Assembly (NCBI RefSeq): GCF_019331715.1
Contig: NZ_JAHBBG010000001.1
Span: 1 to 64,000 of the forward strand
Direction of reading: 5' to 3'
Source: Bifidobacterium simiiventris
GTDB lineage: Bacteria; Actinomycetota; Actinomycetes; Actinomycetales; Bifidobacteriaceae
Length of the DNA: 64,000 bases
Below are positions 54,593 through 63,201 of this stretch, piece after piece. A program made the position numbers and the translations under genes. Position 1 is the first letter of the stretch, and each line of letters starts with the position of its first letter. Under the pieces are notes generated by a model. The model was not told the DNA's origin. It made no database searches and saw only the letters and a list, made by a program, of their open reading frames with translations.

Positions 54593-55858
54593 TTAGTGCT
54601 CGACGTGGTAGAGATTGACGCCGTGCTCGCTGATGTCGGCGGTCGGCCGCTCCCCCAGCCGCAGATCGACGTGCAGCCGCCGTCCCGCGTCCTCGCCGGT
54701 GCCGACCACGTCGTATGAGTATGCTCGGTTGCTCACGTGCGTCGGTTCGGTCACGGCCCGCGCCATCCACGGGTTGCGGCGGCGGATCGAGATCAGGCCC
54801 TGGATCAGACGGAACATCCACGCGCCGTCGCCGCCCAGCCCGTCGCGCGTGCCGGGGAACATCGGGCGCACCGCGTCGTCGCCGCCCATCGTGTCGGCCT
54901 TCACGCCGCGCCACGCCTGTTCGTCGCCGTAGTAGATGCTCGGCACGCCGCCGACCGTGAACAGCACGGTCATGGCGAGCGCCGCCTCCGCTTCGCCGAC
55001 CTGGCTGACGATGCGGGTCACGTCGTGGTTGCCGACGAACGTGAGCGGCGTGAACGCGCGCATGAACTCGTTATGCCGTTTGAGGCTCCAGTCGAGTTCC
55101 CAGAAGTTGCCGGATTTGATCGAACTCCAGATCGCCTTCCACAGTTCGTATTGGGTGATCGAGTCCATGCCGGAGTCGCGCACGATCGCCGGATAGTCGC
55201 CGTGGATGACCTCGCCCATGATCCACGTGTGCGGGAATTCGCGACGTACCTCGGGCAACACGCGCGTCCAGAACGCAGGCGGCACGGCGTAGGCCGCGTC
55301 GAGCCGCCATGCGTCGGCGCCGCGGCGCATCCAGTGACACATCACGTCAGTGACGAGGCTGGCGACGGCTGGGTTGTCGTGGTTGAAGGATGGCAGGTCG
55401 CCGTTGCCTTCGAATTTCGCGTAATCGGTCACGTTACCGCTCGTTGCGTCGCGTTCGATGCGGAACATGCATTCGGCGGCCGAATCATTGCCGACGAGCG
55501 CGCGTTGGAACAGCGCGGATTCGCGGCCGATGTGGTTGAAGACGCCGTCGAGCATGATGCGGATGCCGCGTTCGTGGCATGCGGCGACGAGCCGGTCGAA
55601 GGCCGCATCGTCTCCGAGGCGCGGGTCGATGCGGTAGTAGTCGGTGGTGTCGTAGCCATGGCTGGTGGACGCGAAGATCGGGTTGAGCATCAGGCCGTTC
55701 GCTCCGAGGTCGATGAGGTAGTCGAGCCACGAGGTGATCATGTCGAGACGGGGCGTGAGCGTGCGTTCCGCATCGGACTGCGGGCGGATCGGCGCGCCGG
55801 TGAAGCCGAGCGGGTAGATCTGCCACCAGATCGTATTGAGGTTCGGATCGTTGGTCAT
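54593..55858 (-). CDS. GH13 alpha-glycosidase (neopullulanase-like)
   Basis: The 421-residue enzyme has the GH13 (beta/alpha)8 barrel. Conserved regions are [18 protein letters not shown] with nucleophile Asp187, WIMGEV with acid/base Glu216 and FVGNHD with Asp279. There is no signal peptide or carbohydrate-binding module, so it should cleave alpha-1,4/1,6 oligosaccharides in the cytoplasm. The C-terminal beta domain is short. ATG 55858 follows AAGGAGTGACGCG; the longer open frame upstream is the histidine phosphatase gene in another phase. A 55-base hairpin separates it from that gene. The exact specificity (maltodextrin, cyclomaltodextrin) is open. Confidence 0.9.
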   Translation of the reverse strand: MTNDPNLNTIWWQIYPLGFTGAPIRPQSDAERTLTPRLDMITSWLDYLIDLGANGLMLNPIFASTSHGYDTTDYYRIDPRLGDDAAFDRLVAACHERGIRIMLDGVFNHIGRESALFQRALVGNDSAAECMFRIERDATSGNVTDYAKFEGNGDLPSFNHDNPAVASLVTDVMCHWMRRGADAWRLDAAYAVPPAFWTRVLPEVRREFPHTWIMGEVIHGDYPAIVRDSGMDSITQYELWKAIWSSIKSGNFWELDWSLKRHNEFMRAFTPLTFVGNHDVTRIVSQVGEAEAALAMTVLFTVGGVPSIYYGDEQAWRGVKADTMGGDDAVRPMFPGTRDGLGGDGAWMFRLIQGLISIRRRNPWMARAVTEPTHVSNRAYSYDVVGTGEDAGRRLHVDLRLGERPTADISEHGVNLYHVEH

Positions 55859-55957
55859 CGCGTCACTCCTTGCCGTCGTGCGAATGCCGTCATCTCCAGC
55901 ATACGACCGGCGTGAGTGGTTTACGGTTCCGCCTGTCCCGTCAGGTACGGGATATAC

Positions 55958-56012
55958 GACGAAGGTCACGCAATGGCATGGTGATGCGATATGCCATCGC
56001 GTGACCTTCGTC
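55958..56012. terminator. Long hairpin between the histidine phosphatase and GH13 genes
   Basis: Two 22-bp arms (55958-55979 and 55991-56012, GACGAAGGTCACGC... with a single mismatch) enclose 11 bases. The stem is far longer than a normal terminator and has no T tract. It may end transcription from the phosphatase gene, or be a small dispersed palindrome. Confidence 0.55.
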
Positions 56013-56072
56013 TGCGGCGCTGCGGCGTGACCATCGATCAGAATCGGGCGATCGTCCGGTTCGTCGGCGCGA

Positions 56073-56783
56073 TCAGTCCTCGATCGGCGGATGCTCCCAC
56101 TGGTCAGTATCGGCGGCCGCCGGGCCGTGGTTGTAGTCCATGAGTCGCCAGCGCAGCGTGCCGTCTGGCATGTCGACCGGCACGAACCGCGCCCAGTGGG
56201 CGTTGCGCATCGACACGACGTCGGTGAACTCGGGGTGCACCCGATCGAGGCCCAGCAGCATGATCGTGGTCTGCATGATGCACGAGCCGTGCGAGAACAC
56301 GAACAGGTCGGTGTCGTCGCCGGCGCGGTGCGCCCAGTCATCCAATGCCGCGACGCCGCGGGCGCCGACGTGTTCTTTGGGTTCGCAGCCGTATTCGAGC
56401 TCGCCGCCACGGAATTCAGCCCACGACCGGTAGGCGTCCGGGTACTGGCGGGCGATTTCGGCGACCTCCATGCCTTCCCACTGGCCGAAGTTGCGTTCGC
56501 GCACACGCTCGTCGAGATGGACGTCAAGTCCCAGCGGATCGGCGAACGCGTGGGCGGTGGCCGCGGCACGGCTCAGATCGGAGGCGACAACCAGCTGCCT
56601 GCGGCCGTCCGGCTGTCCGTCGACATACAGCGATTTCAGCGCGGCACCGGTCTGTTCGACCTGCCAACGGCCGACCTCATCGAGCGGGATATCGATCTGG
56701 CCCTGGAAACAGTGGCGGACGTTGTATGACGTGCGTCCGTGGCGTACCAGCGTGATCGAACGGACATGCTCGGTTGCGCTCAT
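56073..56783 (-). CDS. Histidine phosphatase family protein (rsfS-linked)
   Basis: The 236-residue protein has LVRHGRTSYNVRHCFQGQID with the catalytic His, the SDLSRAAATA arm, RVRERNFGQWEGMEV and a second His in VFSHGSCI. ATG 56783 follows AAGGGAGGTAATCGG, an unusually strong ribosome binding site. It is paralogous to the product of 44880-45695. In actinobacteria a gene of this family commonly follows rsfS and is named a phosphoglycerate mutase, but the sequence fits a broad phosphatase. It is 75 bp downstream of rsfS on the same strand. Confidence 0.9.
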   Translation of the reverse strand: MSATEHVRSITLVRHGRTSYNVRHCFQGQIDIPLDEVGRWQVEQTGAALKSLYVDGQPDGRRQLVVASDLSRAAATAHAFADPLGLDVHLDERVRERNFGQWEGMEVAEIARQYPDAYRSWAEFRGGELEYGCEPKEHVGARGVAALDDWAHRAGDDTDLFVFSHGSCIMQTTIMLLGLDRVHPEFTDVVSMRNAHWARFVPVDMPDGTLRWRLMDYNHGPAAADTDQWEHPPIED

Positions 56784-56858
56784 CCGATTACCTCCCTTGA
56801 TGATGGACGAATGATTGATCCGTGTGCCGCCATGTTGTATCACATCGGCACACGACGA

Positions 56859-57266
56859 TCAGTCTTCCGATTCCGTTGTCTCCGTCTTGCTGTCCTCGGG
56901 ATGCGCGAGCTCAAGATCAATGGTCGGGCAGTCGCGCCACAGACGGTCGAGACGATAGAACTCGCGGGCCTCCTCGTGCATGACGTGGATGATGTAGTCG
57001 CCGTAGTCGAGCAACACCCACTGCGCCTCGGTTAGGCCTTCGCGCGAGCGCGGCTGGCGCTTGTCGCACTTGAGGTACAGATCCTTTTCGACCTCCTGCG
57101 CGACGGCGAGCACCTGCCGCTCGTTCGACGCGGTGGCGACGAGCATGAGATCGGTGATGCCGAGCAGGTCGCTCACGTCGTAGGCGACGATGTCGGTGGC
57201 CTTGAGCCGGTCGGCCGCTTCGGCGGCGATACGGATCGCGTCGATGGAGTTCTGGACTGCGGTCAC
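56859..57266 (-). CDS. rsfS: Ribosomal silencing factor
   Basis: RsfS binds ribosomal protein L14 and blocks subunit joining when nutrients are low. The 135 residues show the family core DIVAYDVSDLLGITDLMLVATASNERQV (in part: SDLLGITDLM, ATASNERQV) and EAQWVLLDYGDYIIHVM. The acidic C-terminus (DSKTETTESED) is typical for bifidobacteria. The start is GTG 57266, with AAGGAG nine bases upstream. It stands between glmU and the histidine phosphatase gene. Confidence 0.96.
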   Translation of the reverse strand: MTAVQNSIDAIRIAAEAADRLKATDIVAYDVSDLLGITDLMLVATASNERQVLAVAQEVEKDLYLKCDKRQPRSREGLTEAQWVLLDYGDYIIHVMHEEAREFYRLDRLWRDCPTIDLELAHPEDSKTETTESED

Positions 57267-57318
57267 GTTGCTGTTCTCCTTACGTGTTGTGTGTCTGGAT
57301 GACAGATGGTGGGATTGT

Positions 57319-57352
57319 CGCCGTGCGACCGGTCAGGCCAAGCCGCACGGCG
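57319..57352 (-). terminator. Terminator of glmU
   Basis: A perfect 9-bp stem (CGCCGTGCG / CGCACGGCG) with a 16-base loop lies 15 bp after the glmU stop and 53 bp before the rsfS start. No T tract follows. Confidence 0.5.
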
Positions 57353-57367
57353 TCTGCCGGATGACCG

Positions 57368-58750
57368 TCAGCGTTCCCACTTGGGCTTCCAGCCCTCAAC
57401 GTCGTGCTGCGTATTCTCGGAATAGACCATCGTGTCGCTGGGCACGTCGTGGCGGATCACCGAGCCGGCGCCGGAGGTCACGTTGTCGCCGACCTCGACG
57501 GGCGCGACGAACAGGTTGCCCGCGCCGATGTGCGCGCCGGAGCCGATGTGGGTCTTGTTCTTGTGCACGCCGTCGTAGTTGGCGGTAATGGTGCCGCCAC
57601 CGATGTTGGTGTGGTCGCCGAGCGTCGCGTCGCCCATGTAGCTCAGGTGCGGCACCTTGGTGCCGTTGCCGATGTGCGACTTCTTCATCTCGACGAACGC
57701 GCCGGCCTTGGACTCCTCGCCGAGCTCGTTGCCGGGGCGCAGGTACGTCCACGGGCCGATGTTGGCGGAGCGGCCGATATGCGTCTCCTGCACCCGGGAG
57801 CGCTCGACCACGGCCTCGGCGTCGACGGTCGCGTCGATGAGCGTCGTGTACGGCCCGATCACGGCGGCCTCGCCGACCGTCGTGTGCCCCTGCAGGAAGC
57901 TGCCGGGCAGCACGGTCACGTCGCGCGAGAGCACGACGTCGTCCTCGATCCACGTGGTATCAGGGTCGAGGATAGTCACGCCGGAACGCATCCACGCCTC
58001 GCACACGCGACGGTTGTGCTCGCGCGACAGGGCGGCGAGCTGCACGCGGTCGTTCACGCCTTCGACGCTCAAGGGGTCGGGGGCGGCGAACGCGCCGACA
58101 TTGCCCTCCTCCTTGGCGGTCTCGAGCGCGTCGGTCAGGTAGAACTCGCCCTGCGAGTTGTTGTTCTTAAGGCCGGCAATGGCCTTGGCGAGCACGGCGG
58201 CGTCGAACACGTACACGGACGTGTTCACCTCCTGCACCGCCAGTTCGCTGCGGTTGGCGTCGCGCTGTTCGACGATGCGCAGCACGTGGCCGTCACGATC
58301 GCGGATGATGCGGCCGTAGCCGGTCGGGTCGTCAAGGATGGTGGTGAGCACGGTCGCGCCGTTGCCGCTGGCCTCGTGGAACGCGACCAGTCCGCGCAGC
58401 GTCTCGGCGTCGAGCAGCGGCATGTCGGACGCAGCGATGAGCACGTAGCCGTCGAGCTTGTGCTCGGCGGTCAGCTGTGCCATCGCGCACTGCACGGCGC
58501 GGCCGGTGCCGGGGATGTCGTCCTGGTTGACGATCTCGACGTCCGGATGGTACGAACGGGCGGCTGCGGCGACGCGTTCGGCCTGGTAGTGGACGACCAC
58601 GGCGAGCGTCGACGGGTCGAGCGCGGCGACGGAGTCCATGACGCGGTTGAGGAACGTCTTGCCGGCGAAGGTGTGCAGCACCTTGGGATTGGCGGAACGC
58701 ATGCGGGTGCCTTCGCCTGCGGCGAGGATGATTGCGGCGGAAAGGGCCAT
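57368..58750 (-). CDS. glmU: Bifunctional UDP-GlcNAc pyrophosphorylase / GlcN-1-P acetyltransferase
   Basis: GlmU makes UDP-N-acetylglucosamine, the precursor of peptidoglycan, in the cytoplasm. The 460 residues are the standard length. The N-terminal uridylyltransferase has LAAGEGTRMRSANPKVLH and IPGTGRAVQ; the C-terminal left-handed beta-helix has hexapeptide repeats with HIGRSANIGPWTYLRPG and NYDGVHKNKTHIGSGAHIG. ATG 58750 follows GGGAGATTCCCG. The frame is open ~70 codons upstream over the tRNA-Gln region, which I do not regard as coding. Confidence 0.97.
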   Translation of the reverse strand: MALSAAIILAAGEGTRMRSANPKVLHTFAGKTFLNRVMDSVAALDPSTLAVVVHYQAERVAAAARSYHPDVEIVNQDDIPGTGRAVQCAMAQLTAEHKLDGYVLIAASDMPLLDAETLRGLVAFHEASGNGATVLTTILDDPTGYGRIIRDRDGHVLRIVEQRDANRSELAVQEVNTSVYVFDAAVLAKAIAGLKNNNSQGEFYLTDALETAKEEGNVGAFAAPDPLSVEGVNDRVQLAALSREHNRRVCEAWMRSGVTILDPDTTWIEDDVVLSRDVTVLPGSFLQGHTTVGEAAVIGPYTTLIDATVDAEAVVERSRVQETHIGRSANIGPWTYLRPGNELGEESKAGAFVEMKKSHIGNGTKVPHLSYMGDATLGDHTNIGGGTITANYDGVHKNKTHIGSGAHIGAGNLFVAPVEVGDNVTSGAGSVIRHDVPSDTMVYSENTQHDVEGWKPKWER

Positions 58751-58850
58751 CGGGAATCTCCCATTCTGTGTGCTCCGGTCGCCGTCACTTGTCTCACATA
58801 TTGGACATGCAATTGTGTAGATTCGGTGACGAAAATCGACCGAACGAAAA

Positions 58851-58896
58851 CGCCCGACCGCGAGCCGCGGCTTTCCGCGAAACACGCCGTCGGGCG
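58851..58896 (-). terminator. Candidate terminator of tRNA-Gln
   Basis: CGCCCGAC and GTCGGGCG form an 8-bp stem around 30 bases that can fold further (CGCGAGCCGCGG). On the minus strand it is followed by GTTTTCG. It lies 11 bp after the tRNA 3' end. Confidence 0.6.
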
Positions 58897-58906
58897 ACTT
58901 GTTGCG

Positions 58907-58977
58907 TTCCCCCACCTGGACTCGAACCAAGACAAAGGGTTCCAAAGACCCGTGTGCTGCCATTACACCATGGGGGA
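58907..58977 (-). tRNA. tRNA-Gln (TTG)
   Basis: A 71-nt cloverleaf: acceptor TCCCCCA pairs with TGGGGGA. The D arm has GGTGTAATGGCAGCAC. The anticodon loop CTTTGGA carries TTG, and the T arm has GGTTCGAGTCC. CCA is not encoded. Confidence 0.96.
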
Positions 58978-59045
58978 CCGGCGGAAACCGGAATTTCCGC
59001 CAAGTGTTTATTATGCCATACGTTCACGCCTCAGCGTGTCGCGGC

Positions 59046-60068
59046 TCACGCGAACAGGAATCCCTGCCCGTGGTGCTCCGGATACGTGTCGAACAGTTCG
59101 GCCACGGAACCGTCCTCGAACACCGCGCGGATAGCGCTGGCCAGCAGCGGCGCGATCGACAGCACGGTCAGGCCGTCCCAGCGCTTCTCCTCCGGGATCG
59201 GCACGGTGTCGGTGAGCACGACCTCGCGTGCGCCGCATCCCTTGAGCCGTTCGATGGCCGGACCGGAAAGCACGCCGTGCGTGGCGACCACGGTCACCGA
59301 CTTTGCACCCGCGTCGGCGAGCACGTGGCAGGCTCCGGCGATGGTGCCGGCGGTGTCGATCAGATCGTCGACAAGCACGCAGTCCTTGCCGGCTACGTCG
59401 CCGACCACGCGGTTGGCGACCGCCTGGTTCGGACGGGTGATGTCGCGCGTCTTGTGCACGAACGCGAGCGGGCCGCCGCCGAGGCGCTGCGCCCATTGCT
59501 CGGCCACGCGGATACGGCCGGCGTCCGGGGAGACGACGGTGACGTTGTCGAGCTGGTTGGAGAACCGGTCGCGAATGTAGTCCACGAGCACCGGCATGGC
59601 GATCAGATGGTCGACCGGACCGTCGAAGAAGCCCTGCGACTGCGCGGCGTGCAGATCGACGCTCATGATGCGGTCGGCGCCGGCGGTCTTGAGCAGATCG
59701 AACACCAGACGGCAGGAGATGGGCTCACGGCCGCGGTGCTTCTTGTCCTGACGGGAGTAGCCCAGCAGCGGGCATACGGCGGTGATCGAACGCGCGGAGG
59801 CTCGCTTCAACGCGTCGATCATGATGAGCTGCTCCATGATCGACTTGTTGACCGGCAGCGCATGAGATTGAAGCACGAACACGTCCGCGCCACGCACGGA
59901 TTCGGTGTATCGCACATACATCTCGCCGTTCGCGAAATCGTATGCGGTGGTTTCCAGCACATCGATCCCCAGCTGCTCGGCGACGTCCGCCGCCAGCTTC
60001 GGATGGGTGCGACCGGTCACCAGGATGAGATTCTTATCGGGCTTTCCTTCAAGGATTGCGCTCACCAT
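59046..60068 (-). CDS. prs: Ribose-phosphate pyrophosphokinase
   Basis: PRPP synthetase makes phosphoribosyl pyrophosphate from ribose 5-phosphate and ATP for nucleotide, His, Trp and NAD synthesis. The 340 residues carry YDFANGEMYVRYTESVRG, PLLGYSRQDKKHRGREPIS (flexible loop), the metal-binding DLHAAQSQGFF and the PRPP loop CVLVDDLIDTAGT. ATG 60068 follows TTTGGAG closely; GTG 60065 is the next codon and better spaced, so either may be used. It ends just before tRNA-Gln and is preceded by nadD on the same strand. The 169-bp gap 60069-60237 shows nothing that I can name. Confidence 0.96.
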   Translation of the reverse strand: MVSAILEGKPDKNLILVTGRTHPKLAADVAEQLGIDVLETTAYDFANGEMYVRYTESVRGADVFVLQSHALPVNKSIMEQLIMIDALKRASARSITAVCPLLGYSRQDKKHRGREPISCRLVFDLLKTAGADRIMSVDLHAAQSQGFFDGPVDHLIAMPVLVDYIRDRFSNQLDNVTVVSPDAGRIRVAEQWAQRLGGGPLAFVHKTRDITRPNQAVANRVVGDVAGKDCVLVDDLIDTAGTIAGACHVLADAGAKSVTVVATHGVLSGPAIERLKGCGAREVVLTDTVPIPEEKRWDGLTVLSIAPLLASAIRAVFEDGSVAELFDTYPEHHGQGFLFA

Positions 60069-60237
60069 ATCTCCAAACGTTCGGCTTCGTTGAAGTGACT
60101 GCACTCATAGTAACCGTCCGCGCCGACCGTCACCGGCACGCGTGTTCACGGTTGCGGGACTCCGTCCGGCAGGTGGAACGGCATCACGCTGGCCGACGTG
60201 CCGACCTCGCGGCGACCCCGCGGCAACGTAGCGCCGT

Positions 60238-60999
60238 TTACCGGTACAGACCGTGCTTGCCGATGTACTGCACCACACCGTCCGGCACGAGGTACCAGAC
60301 CGGCTCGTTGTGTTCGGCGCGGCGGCGCACGTCGGTCGAGGAGATCGCCAGCGCGGGGATCTCCAGCGTGTCGACCTTGCCTTCCGGCAGGCGCACGCCA
60401 ACCGGCGACGAATAGCCGGGACGGGTGACCGCGACGAAGTGCGCGAGATCCCACATGTGCTCGGCGTCCTTCCACTGCATGATCTCGGCCACGGCGTCCG
60501 CGCCGGTGATGAAGAACAGTTCGGCGTCCGGGTGCTGCGCGCGGATGTCGCGCAGCGTGTCGATCGTGTACGTGATGCCCGGCCGGTCGATGTCGACGCG
60601 CGAGACGGTGAACTTCGGGTTCGACGCGGTGGCGATCACAGTCATCAGATACCGGTCCTCCGCGTTCGTGACCTTCTTGTCGAGCTTGAACACGGGCCGT
60701 CCGGTCGGCACGAAGATCACCTCGTCCAGGTCGTACACCCATGCGACCTCGGAGGCCGCGACCAGGTGCCCGTTGTGGATCGGGTCGAATGTGCCGCCCA
60801 TGATGCCGATGCGCGGGCGCGCATGCCGGTTGCCGCGCGTGGACAGCCGCCATCGGGGCGTGCCGGTCACCGAACTGACGGCGTTGACGCTGTTCTCGAC
60901 CGCGCTTTCCGGCGACAGGTCGGCCATGCGGCGCGCCGGCTCGCCTGCGGCGACGGTCTGTTCGGCGGCCTTGTTCGCAGGTTCCGCTCCCCCGCTCAT
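60238..60999 (-). CDS. nadD: Nicotinate-nucleotide adenylyltransferase
   Basis: NadD adenylates nicotinate mononucleotide in NAD synthesis. The 253 residues include a non-conserved N-terminal extension of ~60 residues, then the nucleotidyltransferase domain with [17 protein letters not shown] and the later ISSTDVRRR motif (the ISSTxIR signature). The start ATG 60999 overlaps the stop of the upstream unknown gene by 4 bp. It is thus coupled within proA-(unknown)-nadD. The long N-terminal tail could mean that an internal start is used, but no better ribosome site was found. Confidence 0.94.
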   Translation of the reverse strand: MSGGAEPANKAAEQTVAAGEPARRMADLSPESAVENSVNAVSSVTGTPRWRLSTRGNRHARPRIGIMGGTFDPIHNGHLVAASEVAWVYDLDEVIFVPTGRPVFKLDKKVTNAEDRYLMTVIATASNPKFTVSRVDIDRPGITYTIDTLRDIRAQHPDAELFFITGADAVAEIMQWKDAEHMWDLAHFVAVTRPGYSSPVGVRLPEGKVDTLEIPALAISSTDVRRRAEHNEPVWYLVPDGVVQYIGKHGLYR

Positions 61000-61634
61000 G
61001 CGCGCACCGCCTCGTCACCCTGCTCGCGGTCGGCGTCCTGCGATTCGCGGGCGATCTCGCCGGCGGTCGTATCGGATTCCTGCGGGTCGATCTTGCCCAT
61101 GTCCTCGTCCCACTCGTCCTGCACGACGCGGCGAATCTCCGCGAACGTCGGCAACGCAAAATCGGGCTGGTACAGCCGACGCACCTCGGCGACGCGCTCG
61201 GTGACGCGAATCAGCGTGTCGGTCATGCCGTCCACGTCACCGTCGCGCTCCATCGCGGAGAACTTGCCGATGTACTGCTCCATGAGCTGCATCTGCTCGC
61301 GCACGGTGCGCAGCTGGTCGGCGGTCAGGTCGACGACCTCGTTGGAATGTTCGTCGGGCCAGCCGATCAACACCGCATCCGCGTATTCGAGCGATGCGCG
61401 CTGCGCGGCCGAGGCGATGCCGTCCTCGATCTGCACGAGGAACACGTAGCGCACGATGCTCAGTCGTTCGGCGGCGATCTTCATGCCCAGCCGCGGGTCG
61501 GTCAGGTCGATGTCGGGGCGCAGCGGCTTGCTGACGAGCATGCCGTCCTCGGTGGTCGGCATGTCGACGCCGTTCGTCGTCGTCTCGGCGGTGTTCTCCT
61601 GTTCCTGCATAACGGTGGTTTCCTCCTCGCTCAT
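60996..61634 (-). CDS. Conserved-looking protein of unknown function between proA and nadD
   Basis: I do not recognise this 212-residue protein. It has an acidic N-terminal ~35 residues, then a mostly helical, soluble core with [23 protein letters not shown] and [21 protein letters not shown] (given in part: [22 protein letters not shown]) and an acidic C-terminal tail. No membrane segment or catalytic motif is seen. ATG 61634 follows AGGTGAGACG. Both ends overlap neighbours by 4 bp (proA stop, nadD start), so it is expressed in a fixed ratio with them. Confidence 0.85.
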   Translation of the reverse strand: MSEEETTVMQEQENTAETTTNGVDMPTTEDGMLVSKPLRPDIDLTDPRLGMKIAAERLSIVRYVFLVQIEDGIASAAQRASLEYADAVLIGWPDEHSNEVVDLTADQLRTVREQMQLMEQYIGKFSAMERDGDVDGMTDTLIRVTERVAEVRRLYQPDFALPTFAEIRRVVQDEWDEDMGKIDPQESDTTAGEIARESQDADREQGDEAVRA

Positions 61635-62938
61635 CGTCTCACCTGGCCGGTGCCGTAGCCGATCCATTTCGTCGTGGTCATCTCGCGCAATCCCATCGGC
61701 CCGCGCGCGTGCATCTTCTGCGTGGAGATGCCGAGTTCGGCGCCGAATCCGAACACACCGCCGTCGGTGAAGCGCGTGGACGCGTTGACCATGACCACGG
61801 CCGAGTCGATGCGGCTCGTGAACTCCTCAATCGCGGAATAGTCCTCGGCGATGATCGATTCAGTGTGCCCGGTGGAGTGCGCGTTGATATGCTCGATGGC
61901 CTCGTCCAACGAATCCACGACCTTGACGCCCATCGTCAACGCAAGGTATTCGGTGTCCCAGTCCTCGTCGGTGGCGGCGAGCAGGTTCACGCCGTCGATG
62001 CCGGCCTCGTCGATGATGCCGTACGCCGTGTCGTCGGCGTGCAGTTCGACCTGCGCCTCGGCGAGCGCGCGGGCGATGGCGGGCAGGTATTGTGCGGCGA
62101 CGTCGTGGTGGATGATGAGTTTTTCGGCGGCGTTGCATACGCCGACGCGTTGCGTTTTCGCGTTGATGATGATCGGGATGGCCTTGTCGAGGTCGCCGGA
62201 TCGGTCGATGTAGATGTGGACGTTGCCGGCGCCGGTTTCGATAACGGGGACTTTGGAGTTGCGTACGACGGCTTGGATGAGGCCGGCTCCGCCGCGTGGC
62301 ACGAGGACATCGATGTGGCCGCGGGCCTCCATCATGGCGGTGGCGCCGTCGCGGCCGTATTCGTCGACGGTGTCGACAAGGGCGGGGTCGAAGCCGTGGT
62401 CGGCAATGACGTCGCGGATGATGGCGAGGGTGGCTTGGTTGGTGCGTTCGGCCGCGTGGCCGCCGCGCAGGATGGCGGCGTTGCCGGATTTGAGGCAGAG
62501 GCTGGCGACGTCGACGGTGACGTTGGGGCGGGCTTCGTAGATCATGCCGATGACGCCGAGGGGGACGCGAGTCTGTTGCAGGCGCAGTCCGTTGGGCAGG
62601 TTGTAGCCGCGGACGATCTCGCCGATGGGGTCGGGCAGGGTTGCGACGTGGCGGACGCCTTGCGCGGCGGCGGCGATGCGGGGCACGTCGAATTGGAGGC
62701 GGTCGAGTTTGCCGGTGTCCATGCCGGCTTCGCGCGAGGCGATCATGTCGAGTTCGTTGGCGCCGGCGATTGCGTCGGCGCGGGCGTCGAGCGCGTCGGC
62801 GATCGCGTTCAGTAGTTCGTTTTTGGCTTCGGTGTCGGCCTGGGCGAGTGCGCGTTGGGCGCGGGCCGCGTCGTCGGCCTTCGCGCATACCGCGTCGAAC
62901 ACGGTCTGCGGCACCTGGACCTCTTCGCTATTCGTCAT
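61631..62938 (-). CDS. proA: Gamma-glutamyl phosphate reductase
   Basis: ProA reduces gamma-glutamyl phosphate to the semialdehyde in proline synthesis. The 435 residues have the aldehyde-dehydrogenase-like fold: [34 protein letters not shown], the catalytic Cys in [11 protein letters not shown] and the C-terminal [34 protein letters not shown] region. ATG 62938 follows AAGGTGTGGGT; a GTG two codons upstream is less likely. It leads the coupled run proA-unknown-nadD. The intergenic region before it holds a 51-bp-periodic repeat array. Confidence 0.96.
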   Translation of the reverse strand: MTNSEEVQVPQTVFDAVCAKADDAARAQRALAQADTEAKNELLNAIADALDARADAIAGANELDMIASREAGMDTGKLDRLQFDVPRIAAAAQGVRHVATLPDPIGEIVRGYNLPNGLRLQQTRVPLGVIGMIYEARPNVTVDVASLCLKSGNAAILRGGHAAERTNQATLAIIRDVIADHGFDPALVDTVDEYGRDGATAMMEARGHIDVLVPRGGAGLIQAVVRNSKVPVIETGAGNVHIYIDRSGDLDKAIPIIINAKTQRVGVCNAAEKLIIHHDVAAQYLPAIARALAEAQVELHADDTAYGIIDEAGIDGVNLLAATDEDWDTEYLALTMGVKVVDSLDEAIEHINAHSTGHTESIIAEDYSAIEEFTSRIDSAVVMVNASTRFTDGGVFGFGAELGISTQKMHARGPMGLREMTTTKWIGYGTGQVRR

Positions 62939-63013
62939 ACCCACACCTTAGCGCAAGTCGGCGTCAGCCGGCATCATCCCGATCCACAGCATCGTATGTC
63001 GAAGTGGGTCATA

Positions 63014-63185
63014 CGTACGTTTGTGCAGGACCGTCCGCAGAAACGTACATCAGCCGACGCCCAGCGTACGTTCTTGCAGAACCGTCCACAGAAACGTACG
63101 CTGCGGCGCATCATGTGTACGTTTTCGCAGCGACGGCCGCACAACCGTACGCTGGGCGGCGCTCGGCATACGGTTGTGCAGATGG
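63014..63185. repeat. 51-bp-periodic array of palindromic repeats
   Basis: Three full units start at 63014, 63065 and 63116 and a partial fourth at 63167, exactly 51 bp apart. Each ~36-bp unit has CGTACGTTT-type and AAACGTACG-type ends with TGCAG and CCGTCC in between, so it can form a hairpin. About 15 variable bases separate the units. The array fills the proA-glyA gap (62939-63201). Since 51 is a multiple of three, the plus-strand frame stays open through the units as a 17-residue repeat (RTFVQDRPQKRT-like), but there is no sign that it is a gene. Confidence 0.75.
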
Positions 63186-63201
63186 ATTGCCATCTGGCCG
63201 A

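Noticed and set aside
57404-59134. Plus-strand frame of 576 codons opposite glmU
   Set aside because: It runs across tRNA-Gln and mirrors the glmU hexapeptide-repeat coding. glmU is certain.
63014-63185. CRISPR array between proA and glyA
   Set aside because: The period is constant, but the between-unit part is only ~15 bp and the repeats differ between units. No cas genes are in the window.
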